Assembly (NCBI GenBank): GCA_038093975.1
Contig: JBBPTG010000089.1
Coordinates: forward strand, 1 to 64,000
Direction: 5' to 3'
Length of the DNA: 64,000 nucleotides
DNA from: Chalciporus piperatus
Lineage: Eukaryota > Basidiomycota > Agaricomycetes > Boletales > Boletaceae
The position numbers and the translations under genes were made by a program. The notes beneath the pieces are model-generated. The model was given only the letters and a program-made list of their open reading frames with translations, was not told where the DNA came from and ran no database searches. Each line of letters opens with the position of its first letter. Positions within the stretch are counted from its first letter, which is position 1. Positions 1 to 11,270 of the stretch are shown here, piece by piece.

Positions 1-1
1 C

Positions 2-91
2 GATGATGTCACGATGGGTGATGATACTGCCCAGTCTGCGGGATGGGGCTTAGGGCGCGACACTATGATGGTGTTCCCTTGTGGTGCTTGA
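2..91 (+). CDS. 3' end of an unidentified gene (partial)
   Basis: The frame starting at base 2 is open from the window edge and ends at a TGA at 89-91. It gives 29 residues ending in TMMVFPCGA and rich in D, G and M. The sequence after it turns abruptly pyrimidine-rich and full of stops, as expected of a 3' UTR. The gene starts outside the window, so neither its length nor its family can be judged. It could also be a chance open frame. Confidence 0.3.
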   Translation, partial: DDVTMGDDTAQSAGWGLGRDTMMVFPCGA

Positions 92-952
92 GCACTGGAT
101 ACCCAGCGCAATCGCGAACCCCTCTTTCATGCACACGTTCAACGACGCAAAGCGATGGCAATACACAAGTATATTTATACGACGACACGAATGTTGTCTG
201 CACTCGCACTGTATTTCATTTCCCCCACCCCCGGGTAACATTATCTCACATTCTACCCCTTCGTGTCTAATATCTCTTTGGTAACTGTCCATAATGAGAC
301 TCTCACTCAAAGGTCTACACATAATTTCCTCGAGCTCTTGGTATTTCGTGTCTCATATCATTTAACTGATCCCATATCTGTTACTGTACCTCCCTCATGC
401 ACATAAAGTACTCCCACATACTCACACAGCCCCCACCACTCCCTCACCCCTTGCTGCATTTCCGAGCAACGTTTTCATGACACGTCTTTGATCATGTCTC
501 TCACACATAACGTTTTACCCACACGAACTCACCGTGCATCGCGCACCACTTCGCTCCTTTGATTTCGGAATCTCTTTTTTTTTTTTCGTTCCTTCGCATC
601 TGATCGCATCGTCATTTTGACGCATATACCACCGGTTTCAAGTTCTTTCATACCCGTTGTACAGTACTAGTCATGCTGTACCCCCTGCGCACCCCATGAC
701 GCGTGACGTTTTGGCCCCGTGCCATGTGTCTACTGCTGGTCTACTGCCAGGCACTTTAAGCACGAGTCGTGTTGACGTGCTTCGGACGACTTACAGTAGT
801 TTCACGTGTTCCGCTACTCCAGCTTGCCGTACGATCACACAACAGACTTTATCTTGATTCTTGGCAGCAAGCCTTGACAGAGCTGTCGATCTGTCAGTAA
901 ACCACATGGAACCTGTCAACCACGTCAACCACGTAATGTGTACATGCATTAT
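92..952. other. gene-free stretch
   Basis: Pyrimidine-rich sequence on the + strand with no convincing coding frame. Bases 871-909 hold one copy of a dispersed repeat (GTCGATCTGTCAGTAAACCA) also present near 4.65 kb and 58.1 kb, and inverted near 48.6 kb. The last bases (945-952) are the left target-site duplication of the mobile element that follows. Confidence 0.5.
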
Positions 953-1914
953 TAGTGATGTGCAAGGCTCGGGCTCAAGCCCTGAGCCCGACCCAGGCCT
1001 GGCTTTTGAAGCCCGGGCCTGGCCCGGCCCTCTCTAGGGCTTCATTGGGCTCAGGGCTCAGGCTTCATTATTGATGGGCCTTGGGCCTTAGGCCTGAGCC
1101 CCAGCCTCACCCCTTGACTTGTCTCGCTCGACTCCTCAACTTCGTCACCACTTGGTTTTGATTTGACACATTTGATGTGTTGTCTTCATCATCTTCAACT
1201 GCTTTCCGATGCTCCTGCTCGACTTGTCGAGTCCTCAATGCAGCTGTATGGCCACACGACTCTGTTCGTGCGCCTATGCTGCTGCATCGTGAACTCGGCT
1301 CGTTTTTGTCCTCGCGGTCACGCATTCATGTGCCGGATGATTCGTTGGGACTGGACATAGGTGGAGGACAGTCTTGGAGTGGTTGTGGTACATCCTTGTT
1401 GCTCGTTGCATTGAGCTGACCGGTTTCTTTGACATCCTTCTCTCCCCCTTGATTGACACATTTCATCGTCCTCCCACTCGAGCTGCTCATCTCTGAGCAT
1501 CCCTGGATCCTTCCATTCACTCTCCATCACTTCCCAACTGGTTCAATGCCCTTTTGTGGTCTCGAGCATTCCCAATCAACTTTCGACGCCTTTGACAGCT
1601 CCCGATTTGCTTGACTTGCCTGTTTCAAGCCCCAACCCACCATCCAGATTCCACATCGACGTGGCCACTTGATTCATCGAGTAACTCTCAGGTATGTTAT
1701 TGTTGACCATTCGTGTGTCACCTGACTGTCTTCCTCAGCCATTGTTGTTGATCGCGTGAGTCGTTGGACAAGCCGCGGCTCAAGCCCGAGCCCGACCTGG
1801 GCCTGACCTGGGCCGTCAACAAGGGCTCGGGCTCACAATTTAGCTGGGCCCGAGCCCTTCTAAGCCCGACCCGACCTGGGGCTTTGAGCCCGACCTGGGC
1901 CCTGCACATCACTA
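953..1914. mobile_element. non-autonomous hAT-type element (962 bp)
   Basis: The ends are perfect 12-bp inverted repeats (TAGTGATGTGCA ... TGCACATCACTA). They continue into imperfect GGGCTCGGGCTC / GAGCCCGACC repeats for about 150 bp at each end. The element is flanked on both sides by the 8-bp direct repeat TGCATTAT (945-952 and 1915-1922). An 8-bp target duplication with a TAGNG-like end is typical of the hAT superfamily. No transposase reading frame is visible inside, so it is non-autonomous. Related unoccupied repeat copies near 7.19 kb and 58.16 kb show the site without the insertion. Confidence 0.85.
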
Positions 1915-2263
1915 TGCATTATTGTTCGGCACCAAATGCCAGTGTGTTTCCGAGGACCGAAGGAGAGTGTTGCTGTAACTTGATTGCGATAGAAACTGTA
2001 TCGAATTTCGAAACAGTCGATTCGTTCTTGTCGTGACTCGTGGCCGACCGCCCGTCGCCCGACACATTCAAAAATTTCGATATACCGAATAAAATCAAGA
2101 AAAGGCACAAATGGTACAAGGTTTGTTCTGAAGTCGATGGTATAGGAAACAAATCAAAAGTAATGATGGCTCGGTCAGGCCGAGGGTGAACAAGCACGGG
2201 AGGACGACGCATAAGCGTCACGATAAAGATACAGAATAAACATAATATTTACAAGGAGTCAAG

Positions 2264-3023
2264 TTACCAGTCAGGGGACTAGAAGAATAGGAATAGCATG
2301 AGCACGCCAAATTCTACAGCTGAAAGCGGTCAAGAACGTACGCTGCCGCGCTTCCAGTCAGGAGGCTAAAGAGAGTAACATGAACACACCGAGCCAGCTA
2401 AAGAGAGCAAGGACGTACGCTACTACGCTTCCAGTCGGGGGGCTACGAGAATAGTGTGAACACACCGAGGACAACTGAACGAGAAAATGAACTTACGTAT
2501 TGGCGCTCTTCAACTTGAACTTCAGCGCTTCGCTTCCAGTCAGAGGGCTAAGAGAATAGTATGAACACACTGGCACCCGACGCGGCCGAAAGAGAGCCAG
2601 GACATACGCTACGCTTCCAGTCTGGGGGCTACGAAAATAGCGTGAACACGCCGAGGGCAACTGAAGGAGAAAAAGAACATACACTTTGCCGCTCTTCAAC
2701 TTCAGCGCTTCTCTTCCAGTCAGGGGGCTAAGAAAATGTATGAGCACACCCGACACGGCTGAAAGAGAGCAAGAACATACGCTACTACGCTTCCAGTCAG
2801 GAGGCTACGAGAATAGCGTGAACACGCCGAGGACAACTGAAAGAGAAAAAGAACTTACGCTTTGGCGCTGTTCAACTTCAGCGCGTTGCACTGGGGGATC
2901 CTAAAGATCCGAATTAGTCTCATCCCCTGACGTGCCGATCAGTGAACCGGGGTAACTCACAACAGGGGCGGCGATCACTGCAGCTGCAGCGGCGAGAATA
3001 AAGAATAGATGGGAGAACTGCAT
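2264..3023 (-). CDS. K1: secreted Kex2-type repeat peptide precursor, PPDWKR class
   Basis: Nine exons, all phase 0: 2961-3023, 2859-2900, 2781-2804, 2683-2727, 2608-2628, 2497-2547, 2419-2442, 2342-2365 and 2264-2278. They give 102 residues. Exon 1 is a 21-residue signal peptide (MQFSHLFFILAAAAAVIAAP). The other exons encode alternating long (PPDWKRSAEVEERQS-like) and short (PPDWKRSS-like) units, and the last exon ends SPDW-stop. Six KR sites would release SSPPDW, SAEVEERQSPPDW and similar peptides. The introns (53-63 nt) fall in two alternating sequence classes, so the duplicated unit was exon pair plus intron pair. Cleavage by Kex2 is inferred from the KR sites. Function is unknown; pheromone-like, RiPP-like or effector peptides are all possible. 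Confidence 0.85.
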
Positions 3024-3094
3024 CGTTTAGTCGCGTGTATGAGAGGAGCTCGAAGGGGGCAGTGGGTTGGGGTAGATTGGGAACGAAAAGGTCA

Positions 3095-3105
3095 CCTTTT
3101 ATGCA
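3095..3105 (-). promoter_or_regulatory. TATA box of K1
   Basis: TGCATAAAAGG on the minus strand, about 75 nt upstream of the K1 start codon. The same box, at nearly the same distance, precedes all eight K genes. Confidence 0.65.
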
Positions 3106-5049
3106 GGGGATACTTTAGACTAGCGAGTATCAATGGGCCTGTCACACAAACGATCTATACAAAACTGGAGGACGTGCTGACACGGGGTTTTGTGGACTCA
3201 GCGGGAGTGAATGGATGGCCAATGTCAGTCAGCGTTGTCGGATGAGAGAGTACAGTAATGAGAAAGCCCCCGAGAAGGGCACCCGCGCACATCCGATCCA
3301 CTCAATTACACTTTTTCTTCCTCACTCCGTCGCCCGAGTATGTATTCCTCTGCCATCGCGCACGCAGTCCGCCGGGTTGCGCATCCGGGGATCCGTGACG
3401 TGCGCACGTATTCCTGAGTTCATCACCACCTCAAAAAAAGACTCGGAGGGTCAGCTGGATACATTCGTGAACGAGATCGAGCTAGTACCATTGCCTCCAC
3501 GTTGGGGATCTTGTGGATTTCTAACCCCTTTCATGGTTCACCGGTCAGGGAATCATCTCATCTCGAATATAGAGTGTTGATGTATGATGCATGATGCCCG
3601 ATGCCACATGACCAATCTGTAATCATTATCTCCTCGACTTCATCGTCGGGTAGGCGGATGCAACAATCCTCGGTTGACAGTCCACTGGCATGTGCCATCT
3701 TGACGTCTGGCAGCCGGTCTCAGCCGGTACAACCCTGATCTTCTACTTACCGCGGCCGACGTGGTACCCCCAATCTTATTTCGAACATGGATCGTCGGTG
3801 GGTGCCCGGTGCGGCCATATTAGCTTTCCCAGCTTCACCGCCAAGGACGCGGATGGTGACACCGTCATGATCATGGGATGTAGACCACACCCACGATCTT
3901 GCTAAACGGGTGCGGATGCAGAATGCCTGCCGCGGCACTCAACACGGATCTATCAAACTATTATATGAGCATCCAATGAGAGCACGACGACGCGAACGAA
4001 ATGAACAATACCGATAAGATCATTCGGCGAAGGGGCACCCGCTTAAAGTATATGAACGAGGCCCGCCCCCCGCTCTAAACATGGGTAAGAAGTTAGTCTC
4101 GCAACCAGAAAGCGGAAGCATCGGGGTAACCAGACGTTGTGGATCCCGAGGCCATCCGAGGTGAAGACCAAAAAAGATGGTTACGAGGTGAGGTAAGAGA
4201 GGGTAAGAGTACTCAAAGTTCCTAGCAACATGACGTGGCCAAGTATCATGTGCTCCCAATACTCTGTACATGTAGGGATCGTCCAAGTCTGATCTACGCA
4301 CGAGTCAGATCTTCGGGGCTCAAACACGAGTGCGGGTGGCGGTGAGCGGAGTATACCGTTGGCCTCCGGGGTCGGGTCCGATCGACGGCTTGCCTCATAG
4401 ACGGTCTGGTCACCAGACTAAACAAACGCCCAGTTCGTTGCCTGATTGAATCATGATTTAGCCATCGGAAGGAAGAACGTCCGAGACTGTTTGCCAGTGG
4501 AAGAACGAACGTCACGAGTCCCGATTCCAAAAGTCGTGTTGACGCGGTCTGACATGGCCGACGTGTCTAGTCACATCACCAGGGGGCCAATTGTAGTCTC
4601 CAGTAGCCGACCTAATAAACAATATCACAGTCGATATTGTTATAACAGCCTTGACGGAGCCGTCGATCTGTCAGTAAACCACATGCCAGAACTAACAGCG
4701 GTACTAACATCTGCTAACATCACCTCCTGTCAACCACCATCAGGAAAAGGTCGGGTCACTGTGAGCCACTGCCCCAACTGTGGCACTGTAGGGAACTGGG
4801 AGGCAGTCCAGGAACTGTATGCAGGCCGTGACAGTAAGTCAGCTACAGTGAAATAGGCAGATAAGCAGCAAATGTCGTAGATTTTGTGTTGAAGCCGAGA
4901 GTCGAACACACGATACCAAAAATACACAATGTACACATTACATAACCGCTACACTACAGGAGTGTATTGGTAGAACAATCATTATGAATATATGACTATC
5001 AATTTCTGCAACGGGTGAAATTTTCACAAGTCTTTGCGTCTGTCATTGC
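3106..5049. other. repeat-rich non-coding stretch upstream of K1
   Basis: The part next to K1 resembles the region upstream of K2 (8.0-9.4 kb), including GGTCACC-rich and ACTTCACCGCC-like patches, so the promoter was duplicated with the gene. Bases 4646-4685 carry another copy of the GTCGATCTG(T/C)CAGTAAACCA dispersed repeat. A weakly tRNA-like stretch lies at 4880-4970 (see rejected). No believable gene is seen. Confidence 0.45.
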
Positions 5050-6873
5050 CTTGCCTTGCACCTCACACCACATAATGTGTCTTGAACGACCCCCGAACGC
5101 GACGATGGACCGATTACAAACAAAGACAAGGGTAGAGAATGCGGAGCAGATACGTCCACAGACGACTCAGAGATTGCTGCCAGGTCGACAGAGATCACAT
5201 CTGCAGATAGCAATGGTATGTTGCTTTCAACTTTCTCTTGTATTTTGCCTTGCTCATTTGTTCTTCAGTCGCAGCAACGACGATGAGCGGAGTCGATCGC
5301 GAATTCCTAACGAACTCCGAAACCGCCAGACCAGGATGCAGAGGCGGCGGAACGAGTTAACAAGGTCGCTGTGCCGCCCGACAACCCAGACGTCGCGAGC
5401 GAAATGGTCGACAAGATGTACCGACGAGAGGCCCAGGCCCCCACCGAACCACCAGACGATGTCAACGAGTCGATGATCCCAACGGACGAGCGAAACGTTT
5501 GGACCCGCGACAGGTTACTTCTCGGCCAGAAGACGACCTATCCATCGTGCTCGAAGAGCAAGACTCGAGGCAATAGAACATGCCACCTGCGATTGAGGAT
5601 GAAGGTTCGAAGACGAATAATTGGGTCACCTTCGACTTCCGCCTTGAGGCTTCACGCGGATACGCCAGGGGATACCGAACCCAGAAACTTAAAGGATATT
5701 CCTGGGTCTTTGTCGCAACCGGCGGCTGCTACAACGACCAACCTCACGCCGACGAACTACACAACGCCTGGGCCTCGCCGCAGCTCCTACTCGACCTCAG
5801 CACGTTACAATTTGCGAAATGATGCTGTCGCGGCCTTTAGAGGCGGTTTTGGCATCCCGCGAGAAAACAGACTTTCCTCGACCGTCATCTCGGACCTCAG
5901 CCCTTCGAGCACAGCTACGTTCGTGGATAACTCTCCGTCTTGCACAAAACGGTCGTCAAAGGTCCAATTGCTCACGGAGATTCTCCCCGGCTCCGAGATG
6001 GCCAAGCTTGATAGGCCTCGTATGTCTAACTTCGGCCTCAAGGTGTTTGTAACCTCGGTACTCGGTCGGACTCGCTGATACGTTTGGACCTGTGATGACG
6101 AATACGCTTCTAAGTTCCAGTCGAACAGGGACGAACAATCCTTCGACGTCGATCGCGTACTCGCCGTTTCCATTGAATGACACACCTGGACTCCCAGACG
6201 ATTTCGCGATCCCTTCACCCACGTCTCGCGTTGGTTATTCGTTCAACGCTGCACCAGATTCCTACATCGTAAAGCTCCCCAAGACCCAGTCGACCACTTC
6301 CCTTTCGCATTTGTATAGGATGAGCACAGCAAGTACCGCCGTTTCGCACTCGGAGCCCTGGTCTCACTCTTGTGAGACCATGCAAACAAGCCCTTATAAG
6401 GCGATTCTCGACTCAAGGCAGTCGCTAAATTGCGTTACGAGCGGCTGCACTGATACCGACTGCGAGTTGCGGCTCGAGACGATCGTGTCGAGCAATCCCG
6501 ATGTCATGGAAGTCGAACCGGCGGTCAACGAGTCAATGGGCCCAACGCGCATCGATTGACGCTGAAGACGCGCCCAGTCGCGAAAACACGCGACCAGACG
6601 AGGCCCCAGCACCAGTCGACAAATCTGAGGATGTGACGAGGCGATCCAACGAAGTCAAGGATGTCCCGATCGGAATCGAGGGAATCGAGGGTGCGGGAGC
6701 GGTCGTCAACGAGTTGCGGGCTCGAAACGGACGAAACGAGCAGCTGCACCAATGCCGACTGCGAGTTACGGCTCCAGGCAATTGAGTCGAGCGATCCCGA
6801 TGTCGTGGAAACCGAACCAGGTGGCGAGACAAAGACGCTCGAAGAAATTGAGCAGGAGGTCTCGAGACTGTGA
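5050..6873 (+). pseudogene. unrecognised coding relic, S/T/D/E-rich, with internal duplication
   Basis: Several plus-strand frames look coding over this stretch (for example DAEAAERVNKVAVPPDNPDV near 5.35 kb and ELRLETIVSSNPDVMEVEP near 6.5 kb). They lie in different frames and are broken by stops. One credible intron is 5217-5268 (GTATGT...TTCAG). About 90 bp is repeated at 6440-6530 and 6733-6823, both encoding a CT(D/N)xDCELRL...SS(N/D)PDV block. I cannot resolve one continuous spliced protein and do not recognise the family. It may be a decayed gene or a transposon-derived frame. Confidence 0.3.
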
Positions 6874-7499
6874 AAGGGCGTCGAAACTGATCAGGGAGCG
6901 ATGGAGATTGTTGAGAAGGACGGAGAAACAAGCAGAACAATAAGTATGTTAAATTCAATCTGTTTGTGGGGACAGGTTGCATATGTACGATATGCAATGG
7001 ATATGTACCAATTGACCGTGACTGTCTACGACTGCCAGCGACTGTCGGCAGTAGATCGGTCTGGGTGCAGAAATAGACATAGCTGTGGGCAGTTAGTATC
7101 TGATGGCATCTGTCCGACTGCAGCAACTGCATGCAGTCGCCTCAGACAGGTGACCTTTTCCTGATGACGTCAACCACGTAATATGTACATACTTACATTG
7201 TTCGCAACCAAATGTGTTTCCGAAGGAAGAGGCTGGCGGAGTGTTGGCGATAGTAAGTCATACAAACTGTATCGAAACAGTCGAGACAACTCACCAAAAT
7301 TTCGATATACCGAATAATCAACAAAAGGCACAAAAGGACAAGGTTTATTCCGAAGTCAAATGGTATATAGAAAATACATCAGAAGTAACGATGGCTCAGT
7401 CAGGATGAACAATAATAAAAGGAGGCACAAGCCTCACGATAAGGAATACAGGATAAACATAATACTATTTACAAGGAGTCACATTTATTCAACGGGATT
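6874..7499. other. repeat-derived non-coding stretch
   Basis: From about 7.13 kb the sequence matches the flanks of the hAT insertion near K1 (GTCAACCACGTAAT...TGTACAT) and the shared 3' region of K genes (AAAATTTCGATATACCGAATAA, then GGACAAGGTTTATTCCGAAG). It is the downstream part of the K2 duplication unit. No gene is seen. Confidence 0.5.
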
Positions 7500-7988
7500 T
7501 CAAGTAGGGGACTAGAAGAATAGCATGAGCACGCCAATTCTACAGCTGAAAGAGAGCAAGAACGTACGCCGCGCTTCCGGTCGGGGGGCTACGAGAATGG
7601 CGTGAACACGCCGAGGACAACTGAAAGAGACAAAGAACTTACGCTTTGGCGCTCTTCAACTTCAGCGCTTCGCTTCCAGTCGGGGGGCTAAGAGAATAGT
7701 ATGAAAACACCTGACACAGCTGACTCGAAAGAGAGCAGGAACGTACGCTACTACGCTTCCAGTCAGGGGGCTACGAGAATACCATGAACACACCGAGGAC
7801 AACTGAAAGAGAAAAAAAACTTACGCTCTGGCGCTGTTCAACTTCAGCGCGTTGCGTTGGGGGGTCCTATAGATCCGAATCAGTCCCATCCCCTGACGTG
7901 CCGACCGAATGAAACGGTCACTCACAACAGGGACAGCGAGCACCGCAGCTGCAGCGGCGACGATAAGGAATAGACGGGAGAATTGCAT
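7500..7988 (-). CDS. K2: secreted Kex2-type repeat peptide precursor, PPDWKR class
   Basis: Six phase-0 exons: 7926-7988, 7825-7866, 7747-7770, 7643-7687, 7568-7588 and 7500-7511. They give 68 residues. The signal peptide (MQFSRLFLIVAAAAAVLAVP) is followed by DPPTQRAEVEQRQS, PPDWKRSS, PPDWKRSAEVEERQS, PPDRKRG and SPT-stop. Compared with K1 it has fewer units, the last unit has W changed to R, and the C-terminal SPDW has become SPT. It lies immediately downstream of, and in the same direction as, the intact carrier gene (9.6-11.0 kb). That makes it the best candidate for the parental K locus, because carrier fragments accompany the other copies. Confidence 0.8.
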
Positions 7989-8057
7989 CGTTTAGTCGGT
8001 GAACGGCGTTGAGGAGACAAAGGGGTGGGGTGGGGTAGATTGGGAACGAGAAGGTCG

Positions 8058-8068
8058 CCTTTTATGCA
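8058..8068 (-). promoter_or_regulatory. TATA box of K2
   Basis: TGCATAAAAGG on the minus strand, about 70-80 nt upstream of the K2 start, as in K1. Confidence 0.6.
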
Positions 8069-9610
8069 GGGGGTACTTTAACCTGAGTAGCAAGGTGCCT
8101 GACACGCGAACGATCTGGAGGACGCACGTGTGTACTGTCAGTTGCTCACAAGGGGCTTTGTTGAGTCTGACCATGAGGGTCACTCGGGAGTGAGTGAATG
8201 GCCAATGGCAATCAGTGTTTTCGGAAAAATGAGAGAGTACAGCATAAAGGCCCCGAGAAGGACACGCGTGCCGGTCGATCTCAAGTCCGATCCACTCAAT
8301 GACACCTTTTCTTCCTCATCCATTGGCTGAGTATGGTGCGGGCCAATGAAAACCTCTTGGACCTGGTTCTCTGCCATCGCGCGTCCGGGACCCGCGACGT
8401 GCGGACGTATTCCTGAGTTCATCACCACTTCAAAAAAGAGGGTCAGCTGGCTACATATTCGCGAACGAGGGATCCAGCTGGATCCAATGCCTCCACTTTG
8501 GGGATCTTGTCGATTTCTAGCCCCTTGCATGGTTCACCGGTCAGGGGAACATCGCATGTCGAATATAGAGTGTTGATGCATGATGCCACATGCCACATGA
8601 CGCATACCAGTCCGTAATGGTCATGGTTCATCTCCTCGATTTCACCGTCGGGTAGGCGGACGCAACAATCCTCGTTTGATAGCCCGTGTGCCATCTTACC
8701 ACGAATATTGATTGCTGATGCATGACGTCTGGGGGCCGGGACTACTCTGGTCTTCTACTTACCGCCGCGGATGTGGATGGTGCTCACAATCTTGTTTCGC
8801 ACATGGAGTGTGGATGGGATACCTGATGCGGTCATACCAACCTTCTCAGCTTCACCGCCACGGACGCGAATGGTGACACTGTCATGATCATGGGATGAAG
8901 GAGGATGGAGGCCACACCCGTGATCTTGCTAACGGGTGCGGATGCAGATGCCTGCCGCGGCACTCGACGAATCCATCAAACTCTGATATGATCATCAAAT
9001 GGGAGCACGACGACGCGAACGAAATGTGCAGTACCGGTGTGATCATTCGGAGAAAATCCGAACAGGGGCGCCCGCCCGAATATGAATCGACGCACGACGT
9101 CAGATATGAACGAAGCCCGCCCCCCGCTCAAAACATGGGTAAGAGTTAGTCTCGCAACCAAACGTTATAGGAAGCGGAAGCTTCGGGGTCACCGGACGTT
9201 TTGGTCTTCGGAAGATCACGAGGCCGTCCGAGGCGAAGACCCAAACGGATGGTAACGAGATTTGGTTTCCTGGCAACATGACGTGGCCATGTATGATGTG
9301 CCCCCAATACTGGACCGTTCAAGTCTAATCTACGCACGAGTCTGATCTTCAGGTATGAACTAAACCCGGCCACCGCTTAAATACGAGTGCGGGTGGCAGT
9401 GAGCGCAGTATGAGTGCATTATGCATAGCAACTGTCGGACAAACCGCTCAAAGTTCCTGGCAACATGGGGGCCATGCATCGTGCGACCCAAATCGACGTT
9501 TCCATTTCCATCTATATATCTAACTCTGCCATCGAGACAAGCACCACACTTTGGAAAAATGGGACGGATCGTTTCGTGAATGCATGACCCACCAGATACC
9601 CGGATATTCA
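8069..9610. other. upstream region of K2, gene-free
   Basis: About 1.5 kb between the K2 promoter and the carrier stop codon. Its segments recur upstream of K1, K5, K6, K7 and K8 (for example TCCATTTCCATCTATATATCTAA-like sequence, near 9.5, 32.45, 41.96, 46.8 and 59.5 kb). No convincing coding frame is present. Confidence 0.5.
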
Positions 9611-11048
9611 TCATGAAGACGGAGACCCCAACTTTGCGAACAGGATAATCAATGCTAAAGCCCATTTCTCGAACTGTTCTTTGGATACGAACAAGAGTGC
9701 TTGAGAGAGCACAGCTTTGATGATTTGAGCAGACATCCCCTGAGTGCGCGTGACGTCAGTACCATACCAACGGAGCAGAGGAGTGACAATGGGGAAATTA
9801 GGCATGGGCATGGGAGAGGAAAGAGGTAGGAGAAGACCATATCGCACCTGATACCATCCAACGAAGCCTTCCGTTTGGAGGACACGCGTGAGGAGGGATA
9901 TTGCCCCTGTTTGTTTGGACTTGACAGGTTTCCCTGAGGATTGCGGGAGACCATCTGTGTTTTCTTCTGTCACGTCAGACGTACGCGCCTGGATCCTCAC
10001 TTTGGCCATAATGTATGGGTAGGTCACCTAACCGCAACATACGGACACGGTCAGATGTGACTGCAAACGGAAGGGGTAACTCACGATGGTTGCAAGAGTT
10101 TTGCTGAAGGCGCCGAGGAGAAAGGTTATACCAGGGGTAAGCTTATTAGCCGTACCAGCTGCAGCTTTCGCGAGGAGAAGGATGCTCTTCAATCTCTCGT
10201 ACATGCCGTATGTGATTGCTGGATTCACGGTGAGGACCATTCCGGGTTTAATACCTAACCAAAGGCCCGTTACGCCATCCTCGCGGATGATTTCTTGCGC
10301 AACTGCGAAAAACGAGTCGCTGGCGCGTGCGGTTCCATTGTCCTTCTCAGAGGCTTGGTTCGCGCGGAGAGAACTGCCTACTTGTTGCCGAGTAGCGATG
10401 ACGGAGACGGGAATTGTGAAGATTTGGGAGAGGCCACCAGCGAGAGCACCGAGGGAGAGTTCAGCGGCAGTGGAGAGGACGGGTGCTTTAGAACCAGCGG
10501 GCGATCGAGCGGTGAGTCGTTTGATATATGACGTGCGGAGGAAAGAGTAGAAGAAAAAGTACGCGTATTCTACGAACGAAAGGAAAAAGGTAAGTGAATC
10601 TGACGCGGTAAGGATATGTGGAACGAGGGATGGGGACATACGCATGGAGAAGGTGTTGAGCATCGTCGCTGCGAATCCGCGGTACCAGCCCAAGATACCT
10701 TCTGTCTTGAAGATCTCGAGAAGGACGGATAGCATGGTCAACTCGTCCTTGCGTTTTCCCTTGGCGGATGACGAGGTTGCTTGTATCCGTGTTTTGGCGC
10801 TATGAACGAACGTCAGCCCCTCAGGTTTGTACGGCCCTCATTCCTCTAAGACTCAGACTCACACATCCAACGGGTATACCACACTAAGATACACGACCAA
10901 GGTCATATCAGCTCCCGTGAAGCGTTGGAACTCATATACATAGACGAACTCACGCATTACTGAAACAAGCACCCAAAGCGCCAGCCAACGCTGCACCGAA
11001 CGGTGTTAGCTGTTGTACTGGCTTTGCCGACTTTGACTGGACGGACAT
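9611..11048 (-). CDS. ANT1: peroxisomal-type adenine nucleotide carrier (SLC25 family)
   Basis: Six exons: 10954-11048, 10863-10883, 10642-10799, 10085-10569, 9848-10027 and 9611-9739. They give 355 residues. Three carrier repeats carry Px(D/x)xx(K/R) signatures: YPLDVAKTRIQA, IPVSVIATRQQ and YPYIMAKVRIQA. The membrane segment around QYAYFFFYSFLRTSYIKR is typical of the PMP34/PMP47/ANT1 branch, which exchanges ATP and AMP across the peroxisome membrane for fatty acid activation. The start chosen is the ATG giving MSVQSKSAKPVQQLTPFGAA. Fragments of its last exons recur five times in the window, always beside K genes. The branch assignment is by eye, and another SLC25 subfamily remains possible. 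Confidence 0.85.
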
Positions 11049-11270
11049 GGCGGTGAGGGAGTGGGGGAGACCGGCAGTCCGCCACGGTCTGCTCTCTGAC
11101 CCGAGCCGGTTCCCTTGGCCAGCATTCACATGACTAGTTCGGTACACGCCCAATCAGGAAGTCGGCGACTTGTGATCCTAATATGCACAAACAAACCGTT
11201 TGAATCCAACATCCACGACAGCACGACGAGCCAGCAGATTACAAGTACAATGCGTTTGGATCGCACGGGA

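Noticed and set aside
1107..1530. Minus-strand open frames inside the hAT element
   Set aside because: Short, overlapping and without transposase motifs; the element is better read as non-coding.
4880..4970. tRNA-like stretch on the minus strand (TAGTGTAGCGGTTATG ... GTTCGACTCTC)
   Set aside because: A-box and B-box-like blocks are present, but acceptor and T-stems do not pair, so it is at best a decayed tRNA or SINE head.
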